A DNA stretch of 64,000 bases from Parachryseolinea silvisoli (GTDB lineage Bacteria; Bacteroidota; Bacteroidia; Cytophagales; Cyclobacteriaceae). Position 1 is the stretch's first letter; each line of letters starts with the position of its first letter. The notes under the pieces were generated by a model. That model did not search any database. It was given only the letters and a program-made list of their open reading frames with translations, and had not been told where the DNA came from. Below, one piece after another: positions 10,111-19,054 of the stretch. Location of the stretch: contig NZ_JAIOAO010000008.1 of NCBI RefSeq assembly GCF_021190955.1, positions 1-64,000 on the forward strand, given 5' to 3'. The translations under genes were made by a program, and so were the position numbers.

Positions 10111-10653
10111 TCACTTATTCACCTCAACACTTCCCTCCTGCCCATCCAACACCCGCAGGTACTTCGGCGACCGCATCATCAGCATCAACGACTTTAAATA
10201 ATCGTTGCCAAACCCCACCGAACGAACCACGTCGTACGAAAGGCTGCGCGTACCCAGAATAATCCCGCGACGATCGACCAACCGCAACCGGAAAGACCGC
10301 TCGTAAACCTCCTCTACCCAGCCCACCAAAATGCTGTGCTCCACGTGACGTGCAACCGAAATAAGTGCACCTTTTTTCTGGAAATGAGCGAAAAGCTCGC
10401 GATCAGCATCGAGATTCAGATCGAGATAATTGTCCGGGAACTCGCCTTTCAGATCGAAGATCTCACGTTTAAATGTGACGGCTTCCGACTCCACTTCGCG
10501 CAAAAGGAATTTCCTCCGCACAAATACAAATCCATCCAACAAATAATCATACGGATTATCGCGCAACAACGTCCACGTTCTCCCCGTCGATACCAGCAAG
10601 CCATCTAATAACCCCTTGTATCCCTTGATTTTAATACGCCTGAACCGCCTCAT
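10111..10653 (-). CDS. Conserved hypothetical protein
   Basis: 180 residues from ATG at 10653 (MRRFRRIKIKGYKGLLDG), preceded by AAGAGAAG. The frame is open 36 codons further upstream to 10761, but that extension is not protein-like. The sequence has the shape of a small regulatory beta-barrel protein found in Bacteroidota and Firmicutes: a first strand set around GYKGLLDGLLVSTGRTWTLL, then YDYLLDGFVFVRRKFL, and a closing half with HSILVGWVEEVYERSFRLRL and FGNDYLKSL. This match is from memory of similar unnamed proteins, so I give no function. It has no signal peptide or membrane segment and is probably cytoplasmic. Confidence 0.65.
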   Translation of the reverse strand: MRRFRRIKIKGYKGLLDGLLVSTGRTWTLLRDNPYDYLLDGFVFVRRKFLLREVESEAVTFKREIFDLKGEFPDNYLDLNLDADRELFAHFQKKGALISVARHVEHSILVGWVEEVYERSFRLRLVDRRGIILGTRSLSYDVVRSVGFGNDYLKSLMLMMRSPKYLRVLDGQEGSVEVNK

Positions 10654-10844
10654 GTCTTCTCTTAATCCGTTTCCCCCCGCATCTGTAACAGCGAAATGGC
10701 CGCGCAAGTAACGGCAACGTAAGAAAAAAGACACTATTCCATGTAAATAAATTTCACGCATCAGCCGGCACTTTACTTGACAGGCACTAACTCACATCCC
10801 GACACCACATTAGCAAAAAAAACCACGGCAGCACCTGCTGTCAT

Positions 10845-11150
10845 TTAAGATCCGAGTTTCCACAGGATCATAATGCCCGTGACGATAAAAAATACCGTAG
10901 CAAAACGCACCAGTGTTGTAAACTGCGCAAAGCCCGGATCCGCGTACAGCGAAGCATAGTGGCGATGATCCGGTAGCTTCACATAAAACCGCGTCCGCCC
11001 CGACCACTGGCCATACAAAGCTTTATACTCCGCGGCCGGCAGCAATCCCTTTTCCTGAAAATGCTGGAGATAACGCAACATGCCCGCTACCTTATACTGG
11101 CAGAAAAAAATAAATAACAAAAACCAACCGGCAATGAACCATCCTGTCAT
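10845..11150 (-). CDS. Small membrane protein, hypothetical
   Basis: 101 residues from ATG at 11150, chosen because AGGAAAG lies 7 bp upstream; a longer frame to 11255 looks unlikely. There are two hydrophobic segments, MTGWFIAGWFLLFIFFCQY at the N-terminus and LVRFATVFFIVTGIMILWKL at the C-terminus. Between them is a hydrophilic loop of about 55 residues (LRYLQHFQEKGLLPAAEYKA ... YASLYADPGF). The loop would lie on one side of the inner membrane. I recognise no family. Confidence 0.6.
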   Translation of the reverse strand: MTGWFIAGWFLLFIFFCQYKVAGMLRYLQHFQEKGLLPAAEYKALYGQWSGRTRFYVKLPDHRHYASLYADPGFAQFTTLVRFATVFFIVTGIMILWKLGS

Positions 11151-11541
11151 ACAATCTTTCCTTTGCTCCGCCAGAACATAGCCAATGGTATGCTGACAAG
11201 GGCCAAATATCCTCAAAAACCCAGTACCGAAAAAATACCATAGCCCGTGATTCAACCCATCATACCCGTATCAATCCCGGGGATTAACCATACATAAGCC
11301 GTACTAAAGCCATGGTTGACGTATCCCCGCCCTATCCCCGACAGTCTGTAAAGGATTTAAACAACAGTTATAGCAAGGGGACATACGGGGCGACCGCAGG
11401 GTTTATGCAGGATAATCATTTGAACCTATTTATGACTTCTCCACAATTTTCCCACAATCTTGCATAGAAAAAATCCAGAGTATAAATTCAGGGGTTACCA
11501 CACTACACGAACTGTATAAAACAAAAATACGACACGCAAGC
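11151..11541. other. Intergenic region, no gene seen
   Basis: About 390 bp between divergent genes. It contains AT-rich stretches suited to promoters for both sides (for example the run around 11410-11520), but no clear TAnnTTTG box. There is a short AACCAT/ATGGTT inverted repeat near 11287-11316. No RNA gene or protein-like frame was found. Confidence 0.4.
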
Positions 11542-12474
11542 ATGGGCAAACAAACAAGCATCATCAAACTGGAAGGCAAATGCGGCGACAAGGTATACTA
11601 CTGGCATCCGAAATACGGTTGGCTGATCCGTAACGTCACATCCGTGAACGCCGAACGTATCCTGACCGATCCCGCCTTTGCCCTCGTGCGCGAGCACAAT
11701 GCCCAGTTTGCGCGGGGCGCGATGTTTGTCAAAGCGCTACGCGCTGCATTCTATCCGCTATTCCAGCCACTGGCCGACACACACATGACCAGTCGCATAA
11801 CCAGCGCGATCGCAAAAGCGATCAAAGCCGACCCGGCAACATCTCTCAAAGAACGCCGCCTCGCGTACGGCGACCTTCGCTATCTGATCGATCTGAATTT
11901 TAACAACGAAACGTCGTTAAAGAAAATACTCACCGCCGATTATAGCACAACAAAAGCCCTCCACACCCACACAACGACCTTCACACCGCAAGGCCGCCAT
12001 TTCATAAAAGCCCCCAAAAGCGCCACACACTTCCGGCTCGTCAGCAGCATAGCAACCATCTCCTACGAAGCCACTGCGGTGGCTGTAGACACTACCTACA
12101 GTGACTACATCCCCACACGACAAGGCGACGCAACGCCCATTATACTGACCAACACCTGCGCGTCGCTTCCCGAATCATTTATGACACACGCAGTGGGCGT
12201 TGAGTTTTTTCAGGAGACAAATGGCGGATATTATCCCCTGAATGCCAGGGCCTGCAATGCCCTGGCTATAATCGCTGCGGAAAAAGTTATTCAGCCAAAA
12301 CGCAAAAATGTATATAAGCGAGGTGCGATCAATGTCCGAAAACATTGTCATGCTCCTCGTATACCGCTATTTGTTAGGATCGCACGGGAAAGATCGCCCG
12401 TAACCGTGCGTCGCGCAGCCAGAGACCACCCCAACCCAGGATCGCCAGGTATACCGGAAACAGAATATGGCTGA
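11542..12474 (+). CDS. Bacteroidota-specific hypothetical protein, probably with a read-through C-terminus
   Basis: 310 residues. The N-terminal two thirds resembles an unnamed Bacteroidota family: MGKQTSIIKLEGKCGDKVYY, then the turn DPAFALVREHNAQFARGAM, RAAFYPLFQPLADTHMTSRI, and later FFQETNGGYYPLNARACNAL. Members normally stop soon after the YPL...NALxI segment. Here the frame runs on for about 60 residues that are strongly basic and proline-rich (PKRKNVYKRGAINVRKHC ... RRAARDHPNPG). This tail lies antisense to the convergent DoxX-like gene, overlapping it by 101 bp. The tail probably results from loss of the ancestral stop, by mutation or frameshift, rather than being functional. Function unknown; no signal peptide. 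Confidence 0.65.
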   Translation: MGKQTSIIKLEGKCGDKVYYWHPKYGWLIRNVTSVNAERILTDPAFALVREHNAQFARGAMFVKALRAAFYPLFQPLADTHMTSRITSAIAKAIKADPATSLKERRLAYGDLRYLIDLNFNNETSLKKILTADYSTTKALHTHTTTFTPQGRHFIKAPKSATHFRLVSSIATISYEATAVAVDTTYSDYIPTRQGDATPIILTNTCASLPESFMTHAVGVEFFQETNGGYYPLNARACNALAIIAAEKVIQPKRKNVYKRGAINVRKHCHAPRIPLFVRIARERSPVTVRRAARDHPNPGSPGIPETEYG

Positions 12475-12772
12475 ACAACGGCTCGTCTATACGGAAATTA
12501 GCATTCATCGCACCGCCCCAGAAGCCGGTCAGCAGGACGATGCCCAGAATGGCCGTTTGAGGAATCGCATACAGAATCGTCGGGATCAGCGCCAGCAATC
12601 CCATCCACACGATGTGATGATCCTGGTACCCCAGTTTGACAGTGGTCGTGATCACCGGCTCGGGCTTGACAAATTTCATCACGCCGTCCATCAGCATAAA
12701 CAGGATAACGATGGCGCTCATGATACGGCCTGTCCACAGACGTGGCTTAGAGATGGTGTTATTGGTTTCCAT
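12374..12772 (-). CDS. DoxX-like membrane protein
   Basis: 132 residues with four hydrophobic segments (about 15-33, 55-72, 74-92, 103-118). Typical DoxX_2-type features are RIMSAIVILFMLMDGVMKF near the N-terminus, LGYQDHHIVWMGLL, and TGFWGGAMNANFRIDEPLFS, followed by LFPVYLAILGWGGLWLRD. The family is a small inner-membrane protein of poorly defined function, often linked to redox or thiol stress. On the minus strand CAAAGATA at 12796-12803 reads TATCTTTG, a good match to the -7 box TAnnTTTG, 24 bp before the ATG; I see no matching -33 element. Its 3' end overlaps the convergent hypothetical gene. Confidence 0.85.
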   Translation of the reverse strand: METNNTISKPRLWTGRIMSAIVILFMLMDGVMKFVKPEPVITTTVKLGYQDHHIVWMGLLALIPTILYAIPQTAILGIVLLTGFWGGAMNANFRIDEPLFSHILFPVYLAILGWGGLWLRDARLRAIFPVRS

Positions 12773-12878
12773 GGTATTTTGGTTGGTTTATGATACAAAG
12801 ATACCTTTCCACACCTATACCGCCGCGGTGCCCTTACGACAACAATACGGGCAAAAAGTGACAACTATCTAAAAAAAC

Positions 12879-12936
12879 GTGAGCGAGAGCGAACTCTTTC
12901 ACTCCGCTCTCACGCTCACACCCGATGGCTATCGGG
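12879..12936. terminator. Hairpin with dispersed-repeat loop, followed by a second short hairpin
   Basis: Left arm GTGAGCGAGAGCG (12879-12891) pairs with CGCTCT/CACGCTCAC (12905-12919), allowing a 2-nt bulge. Directly next to the adaptor stop is CCCGATGGCTATCGGG (12921-12936, 6-bp arms). Both sit between the end of the efflux operon and the DoxX-like gene, so they probably stop transcription of the operon. The segment 12892-12913 is identical to 25805-25826 downstream of the GntR gene. Confidence 0.6.
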
Positions 12937-14067
12937 TCACTCTGTTTTCTTCGTCTGTGGAACATCCGAACCGTCGCGCACCTCTTCGCTCGCCGCCAGC
13001 ACAATCTCATCGCCCACGTGCAAGTCACCATAAACCTCGGTCTTACCGTCTACCGTGCGGCCTGTGCGCACCGGCGTCCACTGCGCCTTACCGCCCACCA
13101 CCTTAATGACAAAGACCTTCTCCGGCGCATTGACCACGGCACGCTTCGGTACGACGAACGTGCTGTCCTTCGCCGGCAGCGGCACCACCACGTCGGCGAT
13201 CATACCCGGCAGTAGTCGCTTGTTATCATTCATCACATCCATCTCGATGCGCTCCGCCCGCAACCGTGCATCCAACGCACCCGCCAGACGTGCCACACGT
13301 GCATGAAATGCCTTGTCGGGTTGTGACTTCACAAAGAAATCAACGGTATCATTAGGCGACAGATAGGCAGTATACGCTTCCGGCACCGACACTACCAACC
13401 GCAGCTGCTTTTGCTCTTGCAACGTAAACATCGGTTTCTCCGAGCCACGTCCCGACGGTCCCACGTAGGCGCCCGGGTTTACATTACGCGCAGTGATAAC
13501 ACCCCTGAACGGCGCGCGGATCGTCAGGTAATCACGTGTGTTTCCCACCTCACGTTGTGTGGCGCGGGCCGCCTCCAGCTGCGCCAGATCGGAGTTCATG
13601 CGGGCACGCGCCTGGTCGAGATCGTTGGGCGAAATAGTACCCGGCGTTTTGCTCGTCTCCAGCAAGCGGTCGTAGTTAGCTTTGCTCGCCAGGTATACCG
13701 CCTCCTGCGACTTGCCGCGCGACTCCGCCCCTGCCAGGCGTGAAGAGATCTCCGGCGCCTCCAGCGACGCCAGCACCTGTCCTTCTTTTACTTCCGAGCC
13801 GACATCCACCAATATCGTTTTCACAAAGCTCGTCTCACGTGCATACAGGTCCACCTGCTGGTACGAGATCAGCTCGCCCGGCACATTCAGTACCGACGAC
13901 AACAACCCCTTCTTCAAGGACACCGTCTCCACGGCCGGCGCCGCCTGGGGTTTAGTTGAACCGGCCTCGCCCGCGGACGTGCTGCAACGCACCAGCGTGG
14001 CGGCCAGTACCAACGCGCCGGTAACTTTCAGGGTATTCAGATAAGCATTCATAGGATGTGCGATCAT
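12937..14067 (-). CDS. RND efflux periplasmic adaptor (membrane fusion protein)
   Basis: 376 residues, HlyD/AcrA type. An N-terminal hydrophobic segment ends at Cys28 (TLVRC), a possible but non-canonical lipobox. The barrel-sandwich half motifs are present: YARETSFVKTILVDVGSEVK with GQVLASLEAPE, and DYLTIRAPFRGVITARNVNP with GAYV. Between them is an alpha-hairpin (about 95-165). The beta-barrel and membrane-proximal domains follow (LRLVVSVPEAYTAYL, LLPGMIADVVVP, VVPKRAVVNAPEKVFVIKV). The start overlaps the pump stop codon as ATGA, so translation is likely coupled; Met6 (14052) is an alternative. It bridges the pump and the outer-membrane channel encoded just upstream. Substrate unknown. Confidence 0.93.
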   Translation of the reverse strand: MIAHPMNAYLNTLKVTGALVLAATLVRCSTSAGEAGSTKPQAAPAVETVSLKKGLLSSVLNVPGELISYQQVDLYARETSFVKTILVDVGSEVKEGQVLASLEAPEISSRLAGAESRGKSQEAVYLASKANYDRLLETSKTPGTISPNDLDQARARMNSDLAQLEAARATQREVGNTRDYLTIRAPFRGVITARNVNPGAYVGPSGRGSEKPMFTLQEQKQLRLVVSVPEAYTAYLSPNDTVDFFVKSQPDKAFHARVARLAGALDARLRAERIEMDVMNDNKRLLPGMIADVVVPLPAKDSTFVVPKRAVVNAPEKVFVIKVVGGKAQWTPVRTGRTVDGKTEVYGDLHVGDEIVLAASEEVRDGSDVPQTKKTE

Positions 14068-17000
14068 AGCGAAGTCGATGTATTCGGTATATAAAATTTG
14101 CTGTCTTTGTCTTCCGGGTCGAGCGACACGGAGTCGGTAGTAGTTTTTCCCTGCATCCAGGCAAAGGCCATCGGCAGTACGATCAGCGCGGCAAACGTCG
14201 AGGCAAACAGTCCGCCAATCACCGCCCGCGCCAGTGGCGCCACCTGGTCGCCGCCTTCGCCGTGGCCGATCGCCATGGGAATCATCCCCGCGATCATTGC
14301 AATCGACGTCATCAGGATCGGGCGCACGCGCAGCGCGACAGCCTCTTTCGCAGCCTCCAGGGCATTGCCCGTCTGTAACCGCAGCTGCTCGGCATTCGTT
14401 ACCAGCAGCACCGCGTTCGCGATCGACACCCCCACCGACATGATGATTCCCATGTACGATTGCAGGTTCAGTGTCGAGCCCGTGATCAGCAGCAGCAACA
14501 GCGCACCCAAAATTACCGCCGGCACCGTCACCAGCACCACCAGCGAAACTTTGAACGACTGGAAGTTCGCCGCCAGCATCAGGAAAATGACGATAATCGC
14601 CACCAGCAAGCCCGACTGCAGGCTGTCCAGTGTTTCTGTCAACACTTTACTTAAGCCGATGGTTTCCACCGTCAACCCGCGCGGCAGCTCGCCCAGCGAC
14701 GCCAGCGCCTTGTCAACATCCACCGTCGCCGCGCCCAGGTCTTTACCCGTCAGGTTCGCCGTCACCGACAGCACCGGCATGGCCCCCAGGTTATCGGCCT
14801 CTCCATACACTGTATCGGGTTCAATAGTGGCCACATCACTCAGGATCGGGCGCGTTGTATTGCGCAACAGCGGGATCTGACCTATGTCAGAAACATGCGT
14901 CATCTTATTTTCAGGTACTTGAATTTGTACACTATAGCTCAAGCCCGCCTTCTCATCCAGCCATACGTTCTTTTCGGTATACCGCGACGACGACGTCGAA
15001 GCAATCAGCGATCGCGATACATCACTCATATCCACTCCCAGCTGTGCCGCACGAACGCGATCGACGGTGATGTTCAGCGCTGGGTACTTCACCGACTGCC
15101 CCAGCTGCACATCGCGCAAGTAAGGTATTTCTTTCAGCCTGGCGATCACCTTGCGCGCATAGGCTTCGTTCTGCTTTTTATTCCGGCTGGCCACGCGCAC
15201 TTCAATGGGCGTCGGCGAACCCTGGCTCAGGATCTTATCAGTAAGCTCGATTGGCTCGAAGGACACCGCCACGTCGGGCAGGTGTTCGTGAATCTGGTTC
15301 CGGAATCGTTCTTTTAAGTCGTCCATGTCGAAGTGATGCTCCTTGTTCAAGCTCACTTGCAACACCGCTTCCTGCGGACCGCCCGTAAAGGTATAGATCG
15401 GGCTGATCGAGAACAGGGACGGGTGTTGCCCTATATACGCAGAGCTGACGCTGATGTTTTCTTTTCCTACAATCCCCTCCAGCAAATGAATGGATTCCGT
15501 CAGCTTTTGTTCCGTCCGCTCGATACGGGTACCGTCGGGGGCCCGCAGGCGCACCTGGAATTGCCCGGAGTTCGTTTTCGGTAACACGTCGCGGCCGATG
15601 CTGCTCAGCAACCACGCCGCCGCGCCGATCACCACCACCAGGTAGCACAGCACCACCAGCCGTCGCTGTGGAAACAGCCGTTCAATAAACGCCACGAAGC
15701 CTACGCGAAAGCGTTCGAAGCGACTCAGCTTACCACCACCATGAGTCGCCAGTTCCGCCGCCTGGTGTCGATCGAGCACCTGCTGATGCTTCGACGCATG
15801 ATCCTTCATAATCCAGTTCGCCAAAACCGGCACGAACGTCTGTGACAACAAGTACGATGTAATCATCGAGAAGCCGATCGCCAATGACAGCGGCAGGAAC
15901 AATGACCCCGGGATGCCGCTCATCGACAGCGCCGGTGCAAACACCGCCAGGATACAGAACAAGATCAACAGCTTCGGAAAGGCAATCTCCTTACACGCAT
16001 CCCAAATCGCCAGCGCCTTGGGTTTCCCCATATCCATGTGCTGGTGTATATTCTCGATCGTCACCGTCGACTCATCCACCAGGATCCCGATGGCCAGCGA
16101 AAGCCCGCTCAAGGTCATGATATTAATCGTCTGCCCAAACAGCTGCAGGAACAACACCCCCGAAATGATCGACGTCGGAATCGTCAGGATCACGATCAAC
16201 GCACCGCGGAGATCGCCCAGGAACAATACCACCATCAACCCCGTGAGTATCGCGCCAATCACACCTTCGCTGATCAGACTCTTCACTGCGTTGATCACAT
16301 ACGTAGACTGGTCGAACTCATACGACAACGTAACGTCTTCCGGCAGCTGCGCCTGGAACTTGGGAATGGCCGCTTTCAGGTTCTGCACCACCTCCCAGGT
16401 CGATGCATCGGCCGACTTGGCAATACTGATATACACCGAACGCTTGCCGTTCACCTGCGCATACCCCACCGTGATGTCCGCGCCGTCCTCTACCGTGGCC
16501 ACATCGCCCAGGTAAAGGTTCTGCACGTCGCCTTTAAAGAGCGGGATCTTTTCAAAGTCCTTAATATTCTTGATCGTCGTATTCGTGGGCGTGATATAGT
16601 TATAGTCGCCGATACGCACGTTACCCGACGGCGCCGTTTGATTGTTGATGCGCAGCGCCTCCACCAATTGATCGGGTGTCAGGTTGTGCGCACGCATGCG
16701 CTCGGGGTCCGCCTTGATCACGATCGTACGGATGTTCCCCCCAAAGGGCGGCGCTGCCACGAGGCCCGGAATCGTGGTAAAGGCCGAGCGCACATAGACG
16801 TTGGCCATGTCGGCCAGCTCATTATTTGAACGGCTCGGACTACTGACTACCAGTTGCCCTACCGGCAACGTCGAGGCGTCGAAGCGTATAATAAACGGCG
16901 GGTTGGACCCCGGTGGAAAGATCGCTTGCGCCCGGTTCGCAAAGGCACTCAGCTCCGCGGCCGCCTGCGCCATGTCTGTGCCCGGGTAAAAGGTAATCTT

Positions 17001-17273
17001 CATCAGGGTAAGGCCCTGAATGTTTTTGGTCTCGATGGCTTTGATCCCGTTCACAAACAGCATGATGTTGATGTACGGTTTGGCAAAGAAAGCTTCCATC
17101 TGCGCGGGAGTATAACCGCCGAACGGGTGAGAGAGATAAATCACCGGCAGGTTCATCGCCGGAAAAATGTCAATCTTAATGGTACGCGCGGCGTTAACGC
17201 CGAAGAACAGCATACCGGCGACAAGCACCAGGATCGAAATAGGCTTGCGAAGAGCAGATCGTATTAAATTCAT
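14064..17273 (-). CDS. RND efflux pump, inner-membrane permease
   Basis: 1069 residues, full AcrB/HAE-1 length. TM1 lies at about 12-32, followed by the first periplasmic porter/docking domain (IDIFPAMNLPVIYLSHPFGG). TM2-6 include GILVDESTVTIENIHQHMDM near 394, and a second periplasmic domain with TM8-12 follows (LQSYMGIIMSVGVSIANAVL, AVALRVRPILMTSIAMIAGM). The usual Asp-Asp pair of TM4 is Asp-Glu here, and the TM10 lysine of AcrB-type pumps is replaced in SIANAVLLV. The proton relay therefore resembles that of other RND subclasses rather than AcrB itself. It lies 3 bp after the TolC-like gene and overlaps the adaptor by 4 bp. Drug or small-molecule export is likely; substrate not readable. 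Confidence 0.94.
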   Translation of the reverse strand: MNLIRSALRKPISILVLVAGMLFFGVNAARTIKIDIFPAMNLPVIYLSHPFGGYTPAQMEAFFAKPYINIMLFVNGIKAIETKNIQGLTLMKITFYPGTDMAQAAAELSAFANRAQAIFPPGSNPPFIIRFDASTLPVGQLVVSSPSRSNNELADMANVYVRSAFTTIPGLVAAPPFGGNIRTIVIKADPERMRAHNLTPDQLVEALRINNQTAPSGNVRIGDYNYITPTNTTIKNIKDFEKIPLFKGDVQNLYLGDVATVEDGADITVGYAQVNGKRSVYISIAKSADASTWEVVQNLKAAIPKFQAQLPEDVTLSYEFDQSTYVINAVKSLISEGVIGAILTGLMVVLFLGDLRGALIVILTIPTSIISGVLFLQLFGQTINIMTLSGLSLAIGILVDESTVTIENIHQHMDMGKPKALAIWDACKEIAFPKLLILFCILAVFAPALSMSGIPGSLFLPLSLAIGFSMITSYLLSQTFVPVLANWIMKDHASKHQQVLDRHQAAELATHGGGKLSRFERFRVGFVAFIERLFPQRRLVVLCYLVVVIGAAAWLLSSIGRDVLPKTNSGQFQVRLRAPDGTRIERTEQKLTESIHLLEGIVGKENISVSSAYIGQHPSLFSISPIYTFTGGPQEAVLQVSLNKEHHFDMDDLKERFRNQIHEHLPDVAVSFEPIELTDKILSQGSPTPIEVRVASRNKKQNEAYARKVIARLKEIPYLRDVQLGQSVKYPALNITVDRVRAAQLGVDMSDVSRSLIASTSSSRYTEKNVWLDEKAGLSYSVQIQVPENKMTHVSDIGQIPLLRNTTRPILSDVATIEPDTVYGEADNLGAMPVLSVTANLTGKDLGAATVDVDKALASLGELPRGLTVETIGLSKVLTETLDSLQSGLLVAIIVIFLMLAANFQSFKVSLVVLVTVPAVILGALLLLLITGSTLNLQSYMGIIMSVGVSIANAVLLVTNAEQLRLQTGNALEAAKEAVALRVRPILMTSIAMIAGMIPMAIGHGEGGDQVAPLARAVIGGLFASTFAALIVLPMAFAWMQGKTTTDSVSLDPEDKDSKFYIPNTSTSL

Positions 17274-17276
17274 AAA

Positions 17277-18746
17277 CTAGTGAGCCTGATTGATAAATAA
17301 GGTAAAGTCGCCCGAAGCGGCTGCTTTCAGCAACAGCGCCTGCCACACATTGACATAGGCCACGCTCTGGTCGATCTCGGCGCGGTTCAGCGCATACATC
17401 GACTGCTGCAGGTCCACGATCGTCGTCAGTCCGTTTTTATACAGCACGTTCTTCTGCGTATAGGCATCCGAAGCAGCGTTATATTGCTGTGGTGCTTCTT
17501 GCAAGCTCTGCAGGCCGTTGGCCAGCCGCTGGTCCGCCAGGATCAACTGGTCCTCCAGCTGCACGCGCACCTGGTTGTATTCATGCCGGTATCCTTCTGC
17601 CACAAACTGTTGCGCCCGCGCCTGCTGCCGAACTTTGATCGGGCTGATCAAATTCCACGAAAAACTAATACCCGCCACATAGTTGTACCGCGACGGGTCT
17701 ACCCCATCGCTATACCGCGACGAATAACGATCGGGAAACTCCGGTGTATAATTATAGTCGAATCCCGAGCCACGGGCCTGGTACACGCCAAAAAGCGAAA
17801 TGCCCGGCAGAACACTGCGGCTCGCCACGCGGGCCGCCTGCGTAGCCTGCTCGATCCGCGCCTGATAAAATTTTACCTGGGGGTTATCCGCCACGGCCAC
17901 GCCGGCATCCAATTGTTGCGGCGACTTACCCAACAACGTGCTATCGAGGACAAACTCCGTAGGCGGTACATTTAAAAGCTGCGCCAGTTGATTGCGCACC
18001 TGCTGTTCGTTGGTCCGTAGCTCGATCAGCGACAGCCGCGCCCGCGACACTTCCGCATTCGCCAGCGACGAGTCCACCCCCGGATTCAACCCTGTCCTCG
18101 TCCGCGCCCGCACGGTGCGCTGCACCGCTTCCGCCCGTTCGAGATTAGACCGGCCGTTGCGCAGAAACTGCTGCGCCACCAACAAGTTGAGATAGGCCCC
18201 GGAAATGCGCACGCGCTGTACAAACTCCTCCTGCTCCAGGTCCGCCGAATCACGATGCACCTGCGCCTTCGCCAGGTCGATGCGCGACCGCACACGACCG
18301 AACGTAAACACCTCCCAGTTGGCGCTGACAATATACAGCGCCCCAAACGCCGCATTCCAACGCTGATCACTGTACGACGGCCCCGCCGACGCCACCCCCA
18401 ACACCCCCACGGCACCAAGCGGCCCAAACTGACCATTCACGGTACCATACGCCTGCTGTACTGCCGCGATCACGTTGGGCAGGTACTCATTGCGCGCATT
18501 GCGCGTAAGCGCCTCCGACGCATGCAGGTAACTGCGCTTCGCCTGAATGCTTTGATATTGTTGAACACCGGTCTCCACCGCCTCCGGCAGCGCAAGGTAT
18601 TGCGCCGGATGCTCACCGGCTGCCTGCGACTGCTGAGCCTTCGCACTCAGCGTACTGGCAAGCGCCAGCAAGACCAGCGCAGCGATCTTATAAATTCGAA
18701 AAGAAGGATGAACGGCAATCCTGCCATCCGGGATCATTAACTGCAT
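17277..18746 (-). CDS. TolC-family outer-membrane efflux channel
   Basis: 489 residues with a signal peptide (IYKIAALVLLALASTLSAKA, then QQ). The two OEP repeats are visible as long amphipathic helices rich in Gln, Ala and Arg. Strand signatures are WEVFTFGRVRSRIDLAKAQV in the first half and GISFSWNLISPIKVRQQA in the second. It ends YKNGLTTIVDLQQSMYALNR and ALLLKAAASGDFTLF, typical of Bacteroidota TolC proteins. It is the first gene of the efflux operon with 3 bp to the pump gene. Upstream (18784-18802) is a small CGACGT/ACGTCG inverted repeat that might be a regulator site; no local TetR or MarR gene is present. Start could also be Met4. Confidence 0.92.
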   Translation of the reverse strand: MQLMIPDGRIAVHPSFRIYKIAALVLLALASTLSAKAQQSQAAGEHPAQYLALPEAVETGVQQYQSIQAKRSYLHASEALTRNARNEYLPNVIAAVQQAYGTVNGQFGPLGAVGVLGVASAGPSYSDQRWNAAFGALYIVSANWEVFTFGRVRSRIDLAKAQVHRDSADLEQEEFVQRVRISGAYLNLLVAQQFLRNGRSNLERAEAVQRTVRARTRTGLNPGVDSSLANAEVSRARLSLIELRTNEQQVRNQLAQLLNVPPTEFVLDSTLLGKSPQQLDAGVAVADNPQVKFYQARIEQATQAARVASRSVLPGISLFGVYQARGSGFDYNYTPEFPDRYSSRYSDGVDPSRYNYVAGISFSWNLISPIKVRQQARAQQFVAEGYRHEYNQVRVQLEDQLILADQRLANGLQSLQEAPQQYNAASDAYTQKNVLYKNGLTTIVDLQQSMYALNRAEIDQSVAYVNVWQALLLKAAASGDFTLFINQAH

Positions 18747-18964
18747 AAGAAATATATAGCGTGTGTTGCGTTCAAAAAAGCTACGACGTGGGGGAAACGT
18801 CGCGACTCGAATACTCGTTCAATCGTTTTCTAAAGAGGTAGGCTTTGGAATAGCGTAGAGCCTTTATATAGTTAAGTATACGTCTATTTCCATCGTTCTG
18901 TATGCGTTATTACAAAAGCGGTTGAAAGGCCCGTCGCGTACCTGGTTCAAGTCTTCCGACCGAA

Positions 18965-19048
18965 GGGAGGGCGTTCCGATAGCTATCGGAATGGACGTAC
19001 CCCAATGCCAGTCTTCAGACTGGCGTGGACCACAGCCCACACCCTCCC
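18965..19048. repeat. 84-bp multi-hairpin intergenic element
   Basis: Outer arms GGGAGGG (18965-18971) and CCCTCCC (19042-19048) enclose three inverted repeats: a perfect 18-bp palindrome TTCCGATAGCTATCGGAA (18974-18991), GCCAGTCTTCAGACTGGC (19008-19025, 8-bp arms), and GTGGACCAC (19025-19033). It lies 6 bp past the aldo/keto reductase stop. It could act as a terminator, but its compact clover-like layout resembles a REP/MITE-type mobile repeat. No other copy is in this window. Confidence 0.55.
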
Positions 19049-19054
19049 CTAACG

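Noticed and set aside
16038-16829. 263-codon plus-strand frame inside the RND pump gene
   Set aside because: Antisense to a full-length conserved pump; His/Arg/Gln-rich without domain likeness.
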